From assembly GCA_017462385.1 (NCBI GenBank), contig JAFTRE010000030.1, positions 1 through 64,000 on the forward strand: a stretch of DNA of 64,000 nucleotides. The letters run 5' to 3'. Numbering within the stretch: position 1 is the stretch's first letter; the number at the start of each line of letters is the position of its first letter. Under the pieces are notes generated by a model. It saw nothing but the letters and a program-made list of their open reading frames with translations, was not told the DNA's origin and ran no database searches. Shown here in pieces: positions 16,245-23,654 of this stretch. This stretch comes from Clostridia bacterium. GTDB lineage: Bacteria > Bacillota > Clostridia > Oscillospirales > CAG-272. Both the position numbers and the translations under genes were made by a program.

Positions 16245-16898
16245 TTAAAGTGATGCGAGCAATGCTTCATATTTGACCATCAACCATTCATATGCCTCTT
16301 TGGAGAAGTGGCGGTTGGGCTTTTCGTCGCCGCGGACGATTCCCTCGTCCATCCATGCGGAGTGCGCCGGGTTTTGGAAGGAAATGCCGCAGTTGTGATA
16401 GTTATCGAAGCAGGGAATAGACCAGACTGCGCAGACGCGCTTCATGGCTTCAACATAGTCTATATCCGAAAGTCCGATCTTGTTCTTGGAGGGCCAGCGG
16501 TTGTAGTTGGTCATAAAAAGAATGCGAGCTCGGGGATATTTTTCGGTAATGCCGGCGATGAGCGTGTTGAGCGCGCCGCAGAAAGTCTCGGGATTTGTGG
16601 AGGAGTCGCCTCCGAGGGGGACGTTGAGGCGCTTGTCGTTCGCGCCGCCGAGGACGACAACATAGTCGGCGCCGTCAGCCATATCGGCGTAGCGGACGCA
16701 CATGGGGGGCAGGACTTGATCTTCGGCGTGCTGCACAGCCATGGTGTTTCCGTTCTGACCGTAATTATAAAGCGTCATTGCGTGGCGCGCGGCAAGCATT
16801 TCGAGCCAGGTGCTGCCTTTACAGTCCTTATTGCCGTGAAAAAGCGAATCACCCAGCGCAACGATGGTTTTGCCGTGAAGTATATGTGTGTTCGACAT
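16245..16898 (-). CDS. SGNH/GDSL-type hydrolase
   Basis: The protein has 217 aa. Block I VALGDSLFHG carries the nucleophilic Ser, block III is VVLGGANDKRL (G-x-N-D), and the C-terminal Asp/His pair is likely in the WMDEGIVRGDEKPNRHFS region. It should be an esterase, deacylase or lysophospholipase; there is no signal peptide. It probably forms an operon with the downstream GDPD, and both could act in turnover of deacylated phospholipid. AAAGGG precedes the ATG. Confidence 0.88.
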   Translation of the reverse strand: MSNTHILHGKTIVALGDSLFHGNKDCKGSTWLEMLAARHAMTLYNYGQNGNTMAVQHAEDQVLPPMCVRYADMADGADYVVVLGGANDKRLNVPLGGDSSTNPETFCGALNTLIAGITEKYPRARILFMTNYNRWPSKNKIGLSDIDYVEAMKRVCAVWSIPCFDNYHNCGISFQNPAHSAWMDEGIVRGDEKPNRHFSKEAYEWLMVKYEALLASL

Positions 16899-16930
16899 GG
16901 TAAAGCCCTTTCTGTGTTTAAGTTGTTTTT

Positions 16931-16959
16931 ATTATAGTACAAAAGAGATGGTATGTCAA
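16931..16959 (-). promoter_or_regulatory. promoter of the SGNH hydrolase-GDPD unit
   Basis: Minus strand: TTGACA (16954-16959), 17 bp, TATAAT (16931-16936). Confidence 0.85.
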
Positions 16960-17082
16960 TAAGCACAAGCATTTTGACTGATTTCAAATGTGACGGTTTT
17001 GTGAATTTCGACAAAATGTGCCGCGGCATCATGTGCAAAGAATGCGATTTACACAAAATTATGCTAAATTTCAAATTGTGTG

Positions 17083-17111
17083 TTGACAACGCCGGCTGTG
17101 CGTGTTATAAT
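17083..17111 (+). promoter_or_regulatory. promoter of the feo operon
   Basis: TTGACA (17083-17088), 17 bp, TATAAT (17106-17111). The operator palindrome begins six bases after the -10 box, at the expected transcription start. Confidence 0.88.
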
Positions 17112-17116
17112 TACAA

Positions 17117-17136
17117 AGGTTAGCAAGGACTAACCT
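17117..17136 (+). promoter_or_regulatory. putative DtxR-family operator upstream of feoA
   Basis: AGGTTAG (17117-17123), six bases, CTAACCT (17130-17136) at the transcription start. The half-sites equal those of the classical DtxR/IdeR box, although the spacer is longer. A second copy with the same six-base spacing is at 17474-17491. Confidence 0.65.
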
Positions 17137-17213
17137 TGCGCTTGCGTTATTTTTCGCGAGCGCTTAAGTCGGGCCGATGAAATTACCGACCTGTGAAATA
17201 TATGGAGATCACT

Positions 17214-17429
17214 ATGAATTTACGTGCGGCAGAGGAAGGCAAGGAATACATCGTCAAGCAGATCGAGACCGATGATGAAGAGCTCAATGCGTTTTTGTTT
17301 TCTCTTGGATGCTACAGCGGCGAGCCGATAACGGTCATTGCACACAAAAAAGGCGGTTGTGTCGTTTCCATCAAGGACGGCAGGTACAACATCGACGTGG
17401 AACTTGCCGAGGCTATCATCGTTGAATGA
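17214..17429 (+). CDS. feoA: ferrous iron transport protein A
   Basis: The protein has 71 aa, an SH3-like small cytoplasmic protein that supports FeoB-mediated Fe2+ uptake. Recognised from size, the position before feoB, and the family pattern (LRAAEEGKEYIVKQI, FLFSLGCYSGEPITVI, GRYNIDVELAEAIIV). The start at 17214 has GGAG six bases upstream; a GTG start seven codons earlier lacks a site. A hairpin with a U run and a second operator separate it from feoB, so expression of the two genes may differ. Confidence 0.93.
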   Translation: MNLRAAEEGKEYIVKQIETDDEELNAFLFSLGCYSGEPITVIAHKKGGCVVSIKDGRYNIDVELAEAIIVE

Positions 17430-17430
17430 G

Positions 17431-17467
17431 CCAAATAAAAAAATAATCTTCGGATTATTTTTTTTGG
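17431..17467 (+). terminator. terminator/attenuator between feoA and feoB
   Basis: AAATAATC (17441-17448), TTCG loop, GATTATTT (17453-17460), then TTTTT; outer bases CCAAA/TTTGG also pair. Partial termination here would make feoA more abundant than feoB. Confidence 0.75.
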
Positions 17468-17473
17468 AGATGC

Positions 17474-17491
17474 GGTTAGCTTGCACTAACC
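17474..17491 (+). promoter_or_regulatory. second copy of the feo operator, upstream of feoB
   Basis: GGTTAG (17474-17479), CTTGCA, CTAACC (17486-17491), the same design as 17117-17136. A weak promoter (TTGCAC 17481-17486, 17 bp, TTTAAA 17504-17509) overlaps it, so it could control a feoB-specific transcript. Confidence 0.6.
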
Positions 17492-17560
17492 GACGCGACG
17501 CACTTTAAAGTATGAAATAGGCAAAAAATAAATATTCAATAAATGAGGAGGACTCAAGTT

Positions 17561-19606
17561 ATGCGAATTGCCTTGACAGGTAACCCTAACAGTGGTAAGA
17601 CTACCATGTATAACGCACTGACCGGCCGTAACGAAAAGGTCGGTAACTGGGCGGGCGTTACCGTTGAAAAAAAGGAACACCTTATCAAAAAGAGCTTTTA
17701 TAGCGGAGCGGAGGAGCTGGTCGCGGTCGATCTGCCCGGCGCATATTCCATGTCGCCCTTCACCTCCGAGGAGAGCATTACCAGTTCTTACGTTAAAAAC
17801 GAAAACCCCGATGCCATCATCAACATCGTTGATGCTACTAACCTCAGCCGTAGTCTGTTCTTTACAACTCAGCTGCTGGAGCTTGGCGTTCCCGTTGTTG
17901 TCGCGCTGAACAAGACTGACATCAATACCAAGAAAGGCAATAAGATAGATGCCGCAGCACTTTCCGCAAAGTTGGGTTGTCCTGTCGTTGAGACTACCTC
18001 TACCTCGGGTGCCGGTTTGAAGGAAGTCGTTGAGGCTGCTGCTGCCGCTCTCGGCAAGGGACAGGTTGCACCCTATCATCAGGGTGACATCGATCTGACC
18101 GACAAGAAGGTGGTTGAAGAAGCTGACCGCAAGCGCTTTGCCTTCGTCAACAAAATGGTTAAGGATGTTGAGAATCGCAAGGTCCTCACAAGAAACAAAA
18201 ACGCTCAGGATAAGATCGACGAAATCCTCACAAACAAATGGCTCGGCATCCCGATCTTTGCTCTCGTTATGTGGGCTGTTTTCTGGATTTCTCAGGCAGG
18301 ACCCGGCGCATGGCTCGCAGAAGGTCTCGATATCGGTGAGACTCACCTTTGGGGTCTTGTCGACTGTATCGGTTGGTTCAAGGATATTGTGGCAGGCTGG
18401 CTCGCAGGCACTCATGACCTTATTCAGGCCATCATACTTGAAGGTATTATCGAAGGCGTTGCCGCCGTTGTTGGTTTCCTTCCTCTCGTAATGGTTATGT
18501 ACTTCCTTATCGCTCTGCTTGAAGACTGCGGTTACATGGCTCGTGCTACTGTTGTGCTTGACCCCATCTTCAAGAAGGTCGGTCTCTCCGGCAAGTCGGT
18601 CATCCCCTTCGTTATCGGTACAGGTTGTGCTATCCCCGGCATTATGGCTTGCCGTACTATCAGAAATGAGCGTGAGCGCCGCGCTACCGCAATGCTCACC
18701 CCCTTCATGCCCTGCGGCGCAAAGCTTCCCGTTATTGCTCTCTTCGCAGGCGCATTCTTCGATGGCTCCGAGTGGATTGGTACTATAATGTACTTTGTCG
18801 GTATTGCTATCATACTCCTTTGCGCTCTCCTTATCAATAAGCTCACAGGTCACAAGGTAAGAAAGTCCTTCTTCATCATTGAGCTTCCCGAATACAAAGC
18901 ACCCTCGCTCTGGTTGGCGTTCAAGTCCATGTGTCAGAGAGGATGGGCTTACATAGTTAAAGCAGGTACTGTTATTCTCGTGTGTAACTTTGTAGTTTAC
19001 ATGATGCAGACCTACGGCTGGAACTTCCAGGCTGTTGATGATCCCGCAAATTCCATTCTTGCTACAATTGCAACTCCTATTGCTTATATTATCGCTCCTA
19101 TCGTCGGCGTTGCTCTCTGGCAGCTTGCAGCAGCGGCTGTTACCGGCTTCATTGCAAAGGAGTGCGTGGTTTCCACTCTTGCAACCGTATTTATGTTTGA
19201 AGAACTCATCAACGAGGATCTTGAGGCTGTAGGGGCTATCACCTCCGCAAACATGGGCGGTATCTCGGTCGTTGCAGGTCTTGCATTCCTTATGTTCAAC
19301 CTCTTTACACCTCCTTGCTTCGCAGCTCTCGGCGCGATGAACTCTGAGATCAAGAGCAAGAAGTGGCTCTGGGCAGGTATCGGTCTCCAGTTCGCTGTTG
19401 GCTATACCATCGGTTTCCTGGTATTCTTCTTCGGTACTCTCTTCACCGGCGGTTCCTTCGGCGCTGCTTGGATGCCTATCGTCGGTTGGGCGATCGTTGC
19501 TGCTATCGCTGCTCTCTTTACTGTTCTTATCATCAGAAAGAATAAGCAGCTCAAGGCTGAATACGCCCTGAGCGCATCTGAAACAAAGGAAAAAGTTAAC
19601 GCATAA
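17561..19606 (+). CDS. feoB: ferrous iron transporter FeoB
   Basis: The protein has 681 aa. The N-terminal G domain has G1 GNPNSGKT (7-14), G3 DLPGAYS and G4 NKTD. The helical GDI-like region spans about 170-270. The membrane domain from about 280 holds the gate motifs (FVIGTGCAIPGIMACRTI, TPFMPCGAKLPVI, LFTPPCFAALG). It imports Fe2+ across the plasma membrane. The start at 17561 lies eight bases after GAGGAGG; an ATG at 17543 overlaps that site. Codon usage is more pyrimidine-ending than in the neighbours, as expected for a highly expressed gene. The Cys-rich partner gene overlaps by one base. Confidence 0.97.
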   Translation: MRIALTGNPNSGKTTMYNALTGRNEKVGNWAGVTVEKKEHLIKKSFYSGAEELVAVDLPGAYSMSPFTSEESITSSYVKNENPDAIINIVDATNLSRSLFFTTQLLELGVPVVVALNKTDINTKKGNKIDAAALSAKLGCPVVETTSTSGAGLKEVVEAAAAALGKGQVAPYHQGDIDLTDKKVVEEADRKRFAFVNKMVKDVENRKVLTRNKNAQDKIDEILTNKWLGIPIFALVMWAVFWISQAGPGAWLAEGLDIGETHLWGLVDCIGWFKDIVAGWLAGTHDLIQAIILEGIIEGVAAVVGFLPLVMVMYFLIALLEDCGYMARATVVLDPIFKKVGLSGKSVIPFVIGTGCAIPGIMACRTIRNERERRATAMLTPFMPCGAKLPVIALFAGAFFDGSEWIGTIMYFVGIAIILLCALLINKLTGHKVRKSFFIIELPEYKAPSLWLAFKSMCQRGWAYIVKAGTVILVCNFVVYMMQTYGWNFQAVDDPANSILATIATPIAYIIAPIVGVALWQLAAAAVTGFIAKECVVSTLATVFMFEELINEDLEAVGAITSANMGGISVVAGLAFLMFNLFTPPCFAALGAMNSEIKSKKWLWAGIGLQFAVGYTIGFLVFFFGTLFTGGSFGAAWMPIVGWAIVAAIAALFTVLIIRKNKQLKAEYALSASETKEKVNA

Positions 19607-19875
19607 TGAAACCCGCAGATTTTATAGCTATTGCTATTATCGTTGTTATTGTCGGACTTGCCGTGTTTTATATATATAAAGCAAAGAAAAGCGGCAAGAA
19701 GTGCATAGGCTGTCCCGACAGCGGCTCTTGCGGTTCCCACAGTTGTCATTGCTGTGAGGGTCACGTTGCTGAAGCAGATGAGTCTGCCGAAGAGAAAAAG
19801 CCCGAGGCAAAGGAACAGTCCGAATGTGATGGAAAATGCAGTTGTTGCTGCGGCGAAAATAACGACAAGAAATAA
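19606..19875 (+). CDS. FeoB-associated Cys-rich membrane protein
   Basis: The protein has 89 aa: one N-terminal TM helix (about 4-24), a short basic stretch (KAKKSGKK), then Cys-rich clusters CIGCPDSGSCGSHSCHCC and CDGKCSCCC separated by an acidic segment. This matches the small FeoB-associated proteins (PF12669 type) of Firmicutes. The ATG overlaps the feoB stop by one base. It probably binds iron or stabilises FeoB at the membrane; the exact role is unknown. Confidence 0.9.
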   Translation: MKPADFIAIAIIVVIVGLAVFYIYKAKKSGKKCIGCPDSGSCGSHSCHCCEGHVAEADESAEEKKPEAKEQSECDGKCSCCCGENNDKK

Positions 19876-19914
19876 ACAAAAGGTGCAGTTGCTTGGCGAC
19901 TGCACCTTTTGTTT
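19874..19914. terminator. bidirectional terminator, feo operon / sulfatase
   Basis: AAACAAAAGGTGCAGT (19874-19889) pairs perfectly with ACTGCACCTTTTGTTT (19899-19914), 9-nt loop; U-rich on both sides. Confidence 0.9.
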
Positions 19915-21335
19915 TAATATCTTCCTATTCTGACTTGTCCCGGTCGCTGAACGACTGCAGAGATGTCAAACGATTTTTTTAGAAGTTCAAATCGTAATTC
20001 GCTGTAGTGTTCGTCGAACCACAGATTGTGCTGCTCACACGGGTCGGTGTCAAGGTCGTAAAGCTCGCCTGTCTCGACTCCATGATAGACAACCAACTTG
20101 TATCTTTTGTCGCGTAGCATGGTGGCATATGATTGCGTGGGATTTTTGCCGCCGCGACAAGACTGGTAATATTCGCAACGCACATAATCGCGTTCGATAC
20201 CCTCGCCCTCCTCGGTCAGAGCGCGGACGAGCGAATGCCCATGGACATCGCCAAACTCAACTCCGCAAAGCTCGGCAATGGTAGGCGCGATGTCGGTATA
20301 TTCCGTAATGCCGCGGACGACCTTGCCTGACTTCATTCTTGCGGGGCATGAGAATATCAATGGTACGCGCACCGCGCCCTCGTAAAAACGACAGCCTTTA
20401 TGCGTTAGACCGTGATCGCCTAACATTTCGCCGTGATCGGACGAAATGATGATTACGGTGTCGTCACGCAGTCCCAGCTTGTCTATCCGGTCGATGATCC
20501 GACCGAAATGCATATCTACTATCTCGCACATACCGAAGTAAGAAGCGCGCTCGCGGCGCAGAGTATCGTTTGGAGCATTTACGCCCTTGGACTGATGATA
20601 TATCTTTTTCAGCTGCTCGCCAAGCGTATAGTCGGACTCATTGAAAATGGGATCGGGGATGTTTCGGGCGAGATATTTTTCAACCAAATGTGTGGGCGCA
20701 TCATAGGGCGGATGCGGGTCGAAGCAGTTGACGGTGAGCAGCCACGGTTCGTCATCGGAGCTGTGCTCGTTTATGAAATCGATGGCCATCTCCGCTGCCC
20801 AGGCGGTCTGGCGCAGCTCGACGGGAGCATCCTCGCGATACCAGTAGTAGTTGCGCTTGCCGTCACCGACCATTATATCGCGCCAGTTGACGCCCTTTTG
20901 CTCGAGCCAGTCCTTGTATTCGTTGCAGCCGCTCTCAAGGTCATGGCCGGGGCTGAGGCTGTAGATAAAGGTTTTGTAACCGTCGTCGGTGCGGTTTTCA
21001 TGACCCTCCCAGGCGGCACTGATGTGAAGCTTGCCGATGTTGCCACAGTAGTAGCCTGCATCGGCGAGCGCTTTGGTGATAAGTGTGCAGTGCTCGGGAT
21101 TGTTTTTGCCGCCGAGAATGTTTGAATTGATGGCGGAGGGGTATTTGCCCGTCATAAAGCTGGCGCGGCTGGGTGTGCAGACGGGGTTTTGCACGTAAGC
21201 CTTGTCAAAAGCCACTCCGTCGCGGCACAGACTGTCGAAATTGGGCGTGTCTATGTACCTGTTGCCGAGCGCGTGTATCATGTCGTAGCGCATCTGGTCG
21301 GCACAAAGCCAGAGAATGTTGGGGCGGGTTTTCAT
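19914..21335 (-). CDS. Cys-type sulfatase (arylsulfatase family), no signal peptide
   Basis: The protein has 473 aa in the alkaline phosphatase/sulfatase superfamily. The modification motif PVCTPSRASFMTG puts the formylglycine-forming Cys at 53, so an anaerobic sulfatase maturase is needed. Metal and substrate residues appear in LCADQMRYD, SSDHGEMLGDHG and the THKGCRFYEG block. It releases sulfate from an unknown sulfated sugar or aryl ester. The start at 21335 has GAGGT upstream; a longer frame lacks a site. With this start the enzyme is cytoplasmic, implying imported sulfated oligosaccharide or monosaccharide. No maturase is in the window. Confidence 0.92.
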   Translation of the reverse strand: MKTRPNILWLCADQMRYDMIHALGNRYIDTPNFDSLCRDGVAFDKAYVQNPVCTPSRASFMTGKYPSAINSNILGGKNNPEHCTLITKALADAGYYCGNIGKLHISAAWEGHENRTDDGYKTFIYSLSPGHDLESGCNEYKDWLEQKGVNWRDIMVGDGKRNYYWYREDAPVELRQTAWAAEMAIDFINEHSSDDEPWLLTVNCFDPHPPYDAPTHLVEKYLARNIPDPIFNESDYTLGEQLKKIYHQSKGVNAPNDTLRRERASYFGMCEIVDMHFGRIIDRIDKLGLRDDTVIIISSDHGEMLGDHGLTHKGCRFYEGAVRVPLIFSCPARMKSGKVVRGITEYTDIAPTIAELCGVEFGDVHGHSLVRALTEEGEGIERDYVRCEYYQSCRGGKNPTQSYATMLRDKRYKLVVYHGVETGELYDLDTDPCEQHNLWFDEHYSELRFELLKKSFDISAVVQRPGQVRIGRY

Positions 21336-21440
21336 GGCGTTACCTCGCTTTGAATTATTGATAAAATTATAGCATATTTGAAAGGGAAAATAAAGGGGGA
21401 GCGGCAAAAAAGTGTGCATGCTCCACGGGGAGATCGAAAA

Positions 21441-21484
21441 ATTTGAACTGCAAGCAGTTCAAATTCAAGCCGCAAATGCGGCTT
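21441..21484. repeat. tandem perfect hairpins downstream of tRNA-Lys
   Basis: ATTTGAACTGC-AA-GCAGTTCAAAT (21441-21464) and AAGCCGCA-AA-TGCGGCTT (21467-21484). Both have AA loops and lie 2 bp apart in a 125-bp gap with no gene. Style resembles the variable-stem hairpins of the 10.4 and 50.7 kb arrays, without the TCGATAT linker. Confidence 0.6.
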
Positions 21485-21508
21485 AGGCTCCTCTCTGTGA
21501 TGAAGACG

Positions 21509-21548
21509 AGAAAAGGGTAAGAAGCATAAATGCTTCTTACCCTTTTCT
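21509..21548 (-). terminator. hairpin directly after tRNA-Lys
   Basis: An 18-bp perfect stem (21509-21526 with 21531-21548), loop of 4 nt, whose base touches the encoded CCA end of the tRNA on the minus strand. Probably a terminator/processing stem. Confidence 0.7.
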
Positions 21549-21623
21549 GGTGCTCCACCGGGGAATCGAACCCCGGACACCTTGATTAAAAGTCAAGTGC
21601 TCTACCGCCTGAGCTAGTGGGGC
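21548..21623 (-). tRNA. tRNA-Lys (TTT)
   Basis: Minus strand: acceptor GCCCCAC pairs with GTGGAGC except C3-A70, which is a mismatch. D arm GCTC...GAGC, anticodon stem CTTGA/TCAAG with loop CTTTTAA (anticodon TTT), T arm CGGGG-TTCGATT-CCCCG, discriminator A and encoded CCA. Confidence 0.95.
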
Positions 21624-21640
21624 ATATCGCGTACTTATAT

Positions 21641-21669
21641 ATAATATCACAATTGTTTGGGTTTGTCAA
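21641..21669 (-). promoter_or_regulatory. promoter of tRNA-Lys
   Basis: Minus strand: TTGACA (21664-21669), 17 bp, TATTAT (21641-21646). Confidence 0.8.
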
Positions 21670-21733
21670 TAATTTTTTCGCAGTTTTTGAGAAAATATTT
21701 GCGAATTTTAAAAATTTTTTAAATGCATACGCT

Positions 21734-21756
21734 CGTTGGGGCATACAGCCCCAACG
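21734..21756 (-). terminator. terminator-like hairpin after the HAD/rnhA/tcdA string
   Basis: CGTTGGGGC (21734-21742) pairs with GCCCCAACG (21748-21756); outer ATACG/CGTAT also pair. On the minus strand it lies just after the HAD phosphatase stop and is followed by an AT-rich, T-containing stretch. Confidence 0.6.
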
Positions 21757-21767
21757 GTCGTATGATG

Positions 21768-22421
21768 TCAGTTTTTCATCAGATATTCTCCCAGCTCCGC
21801 TACGGTATCGACGATATGTCCCGCGCCGGCTGTCTCCAGTTCCTCGCGTGTGCCGTAGCCGTATGTAACTCCGATAGAGAAAATGCCGTTTTGCGCCGCG
21901 CCGAATGCATCGTGCTCGCGGTCGCCTATCATAACGACTCTGCTCTTATCGGTAACGCCCAGCGAGTCCAGAGCATACTTTATTACCTCGGGCTTTTTGA
22001 TGCGGCTACCGTCCAAATTACTGCCGGCGATAAAATCGAAATACTTTGCTATGCCGAAATGCTCGATAACTCTGCGTGCAAAGGGCTCGGGTTTGGAGGT
22101 GGCGGCGGAAATGACCGCGCCGTTTTGCTTCAATTTTGCCAGCAGCTCAGGGATACCGTCGTACATGCGGTTTTCATATATACCCTTTGCCGAATAATAT
22201 TCGCGCTGATATTTTATTGCAAGCTGTGCGGTTTCGGGGTCAAGTTGCGCAAAAGTCATAAACGAATATGTTATCGGTGGACCTATAAAGCGTTCCAGCT
22301 GCTTGCGTGACATGGCGGGACGTTCCAGCTTTTGCAGAGCATAGGCGACCGAAGCGGTCACACCGTCGCCGGGATCCGTCAGTGTACCGTCGACGTCAAT
22401 GAGTATAATATCATATTTCAT
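21768..22421 (-). CDS. HAD phosphatase, phosphoglycolate-phosphatase-like
   Basis: The protein has 217 aa. HAD motifs: I DVDGTLTDPGDG (nucleophile Asp in LIDVDGT), II SAATSKP, III KKPEV with Lys, IV MIGDREHD. The cap (about 15-85) is helical as in Gph/PgmB-type enzymes. Cytoplasmic phosphomonoesterase of unknown substrate, possibly phosphoglycolate or pyrophosphate. The start at 22421 has GAGGG upstream, while a TTG 15 bp earlier overlaps that site. It closely resembles the protein at 23655-24305, with which it shares the DGTLTDPGDG and FMT segments. It is last in a four-gene minus-strand operon. Confidence 0.9.
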   Translation of the reverse strand: MKYDIILIDVDGTLTDPGDGVTASVAYALQKLERPAMSRKQLERFIGPPITYSFMTFAQLDPETAQLAIKYQREYYSAKGIYENRMYDGIPELLAKLKQNGAVISAATSKPEPFARRVIEHFGIAKYFDFIAGSNLDGSRIKKPEVIKYALDSLGVTDKSRVVMIGDREHDAFGAAQNGIFSIGVTYGYGTREELETAGAGHIVDTVAELGEYLMKN

Positions 22422-22432
22422 AACGTGTACCC

Positions 22433-22876
22433 TCAATTATCCTTGAAGCTGTCGGCGTAGGCGGTGGCGAGCGCGTCACAACGCTCGTTATAGGGATGCC
22501 CTGCGTGACCGCGCACCCAGACAAAGGTTACCTTGTGAGTTTTCAGCAAGGGAACAAGCTTCTGCCACAAGTCTACATTGAGCACCTCTGACTTGTCCGC
22601 TTTTCGCCAGCCTTTTGCTTGCCAGGACTCTAACCAGCCGCGGTTGATGGCGTCGGTGAGATATTTTGAATCGGAAGTCAACGTGACCTCGCAGGCGTAT
22701 TTGAGGGCTGACAGCGCGGCTATTGCCGAGGTCAGCTCCATGCGGTTATTGGTCGTCAGCCTCTCGCCGCCCGACATTTCTTTCTCGTGACCGTCGAACA
22801 CCAGCACCGCCCCCCAGCCTCCGTTGCCGGGATTGCCGCGGCAGGCGCCGTCGGTATATATGTCAACATGTTTCAA
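22433..22876 (-). CDS. rnhA: ribonuclease HI
   Basis: The protein has 147 aa and degrades RNA in RNA-DNA hybrids. Catalytic residues: Asp in [12 protein letters not shown], Glu in NRMELTSA, Asp in TSDSKYL, the HAGHPYN His loop and Asp in NERCDALA, in the standard order and spacing. The start is TTG at 22876 with GGAG nine bases upstream. No ATG is available in frame before the first catalytic strand. It lies 25 bp after the tcdA stop and 11 bp before the HAD start. Confidence 0.96.
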   Translation of the reverse strand: MKHVDIYTDGACRGNPGNGGWGAVLVFDGHEKEMSGGERLTTNNRMELTSAIAALSALKYACEVTLTSDSKYLTDAINRGWLESWQAKGWRKADKSEVLNVDLWQKLVPLLKTHKVTFVWVRGHAGHPYNERCDALATAYADSFKDN

Positions 22877-22901
22877 TTGCTACAGCTCCGAATGTGTAAA
22901 T

Positions 22902-23624
22902 TTATGTGTTTGTGATGTGCTTTATGATTTCTGACGCCATCATGAGTCCCGCAACATTGGGGACGGTGGAAAGCGTTCCGGGGGGCAGACGGCGCGCGTC
23001 CTTTGCCTCCGGGCAGTATGCGGCGTCGGGGGTTCTCGCCTGTTCGCGCGAGAATACCACGCGCAGATGGTTGATATCTCGCGCTCTGAGCTCGCGTCTC
23101 ATGACGCGTGCCAGCGGGCACATGTCTGTCTTTCCGATGTCGGTGACGGTGAGGCGGGATGGGTCGGTCTTATTTCCCGTGCCCATAGCCGAGATGACGG
23201 GAGTCCCGACCGCCTCGGCTCGCCCGATGATGAGCAGCTTGGAGGTGACGGTGTCGATGGCGTCGGCAATGTAGTCAAAAGAGGTGTAGTCGATGATGTC
23301 GGCGTTGTCGGCAGAGTAAAAAACGCTGTGCATATCAACGCGGCAGTCGGGGTTGATATCGAGTATGCGGTCGCGCATAGCTTCGGTCTTGAGCTTGCCG
23401 ACGGTTGAGTGTGTGGCGATTATCTGGCGGTTTATATTGGAGAGCGACACGGTGTCGCCATCGATAATTGTTAAGTGTCCCAGGCCCGCCCGAGCGAGTG
23501 CCTCGCACAGTGCGCCGCCGACGCCGCCAAGTCCGAAAACGGCGACATGAGCCGCGGCAAGTCGTTCCACGGCGTCACCGCCGAGCAACATGGCAGTGCG
23601 GGAAAATTCGGGTTTTATGTTCAT
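22902..23624 (-). CDS. tcdA: tRNA threonylcarbamoyladenosine dehydratase TcdA
   Basis: The protein has 240 aa of the E1-like ThiF/MoeB superfamily. The nucleotide-binding GLGGVGGALCEALARAG, the DGDTVSLSNINRQ block with the ATP-Arg, and DAIDTVTSK are clear. It cyclises t6A37 in ANN-decoding tRNAs using ATP. The start at 23624 (MNIKPEFSR) is preferred to a TTG 30 bp upstream. It lies between two paralogous HAD phosphatase genes in one minus-strand string. Confidence 0.92.
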   Translation of the reverse strand: MNIKPEFSRTAMLLGGDAVERLAAAHVAVFGLGGVGGALCEALARAGLGHLTIIDGDTVSLSNINRQIIATHSTVGKLKTEAMRDRILDINPDCRVDMHSVFYSADNADIIDYTSFDYIADAIDTVTSKLLIIGRAEAVGTPVISAMGTGNKTDPSRLTVTDIGKTDMCPLARVMRRELRARDINHLRVVFSREQARTPDAAYCPEAKDARRLPPGTLSTVPNVAGLMMASEIIKHITNT

Positions 23625-23654
23625 GCTTTTGAGCCTTTCGTTGTGTTGTGACAA

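Noticed and set aside
17112..17213. Metal riboswitch (NiCo or similar) in the feo leader
   Set aside because: No four-way junction or conserved riboswitch core can be drawn; the palindrome is better explained as a protein operator because it recurs before feoB.
17486..18853. 455-codon open frame on the minus strand opposite feoB
   Set aside because: It is an antisense shadow of feoB, with no ribosome site, odd composition (Cys, Asn, His rich) and no family resemblance; the plus-strand FeoB motifs are unambiguous.
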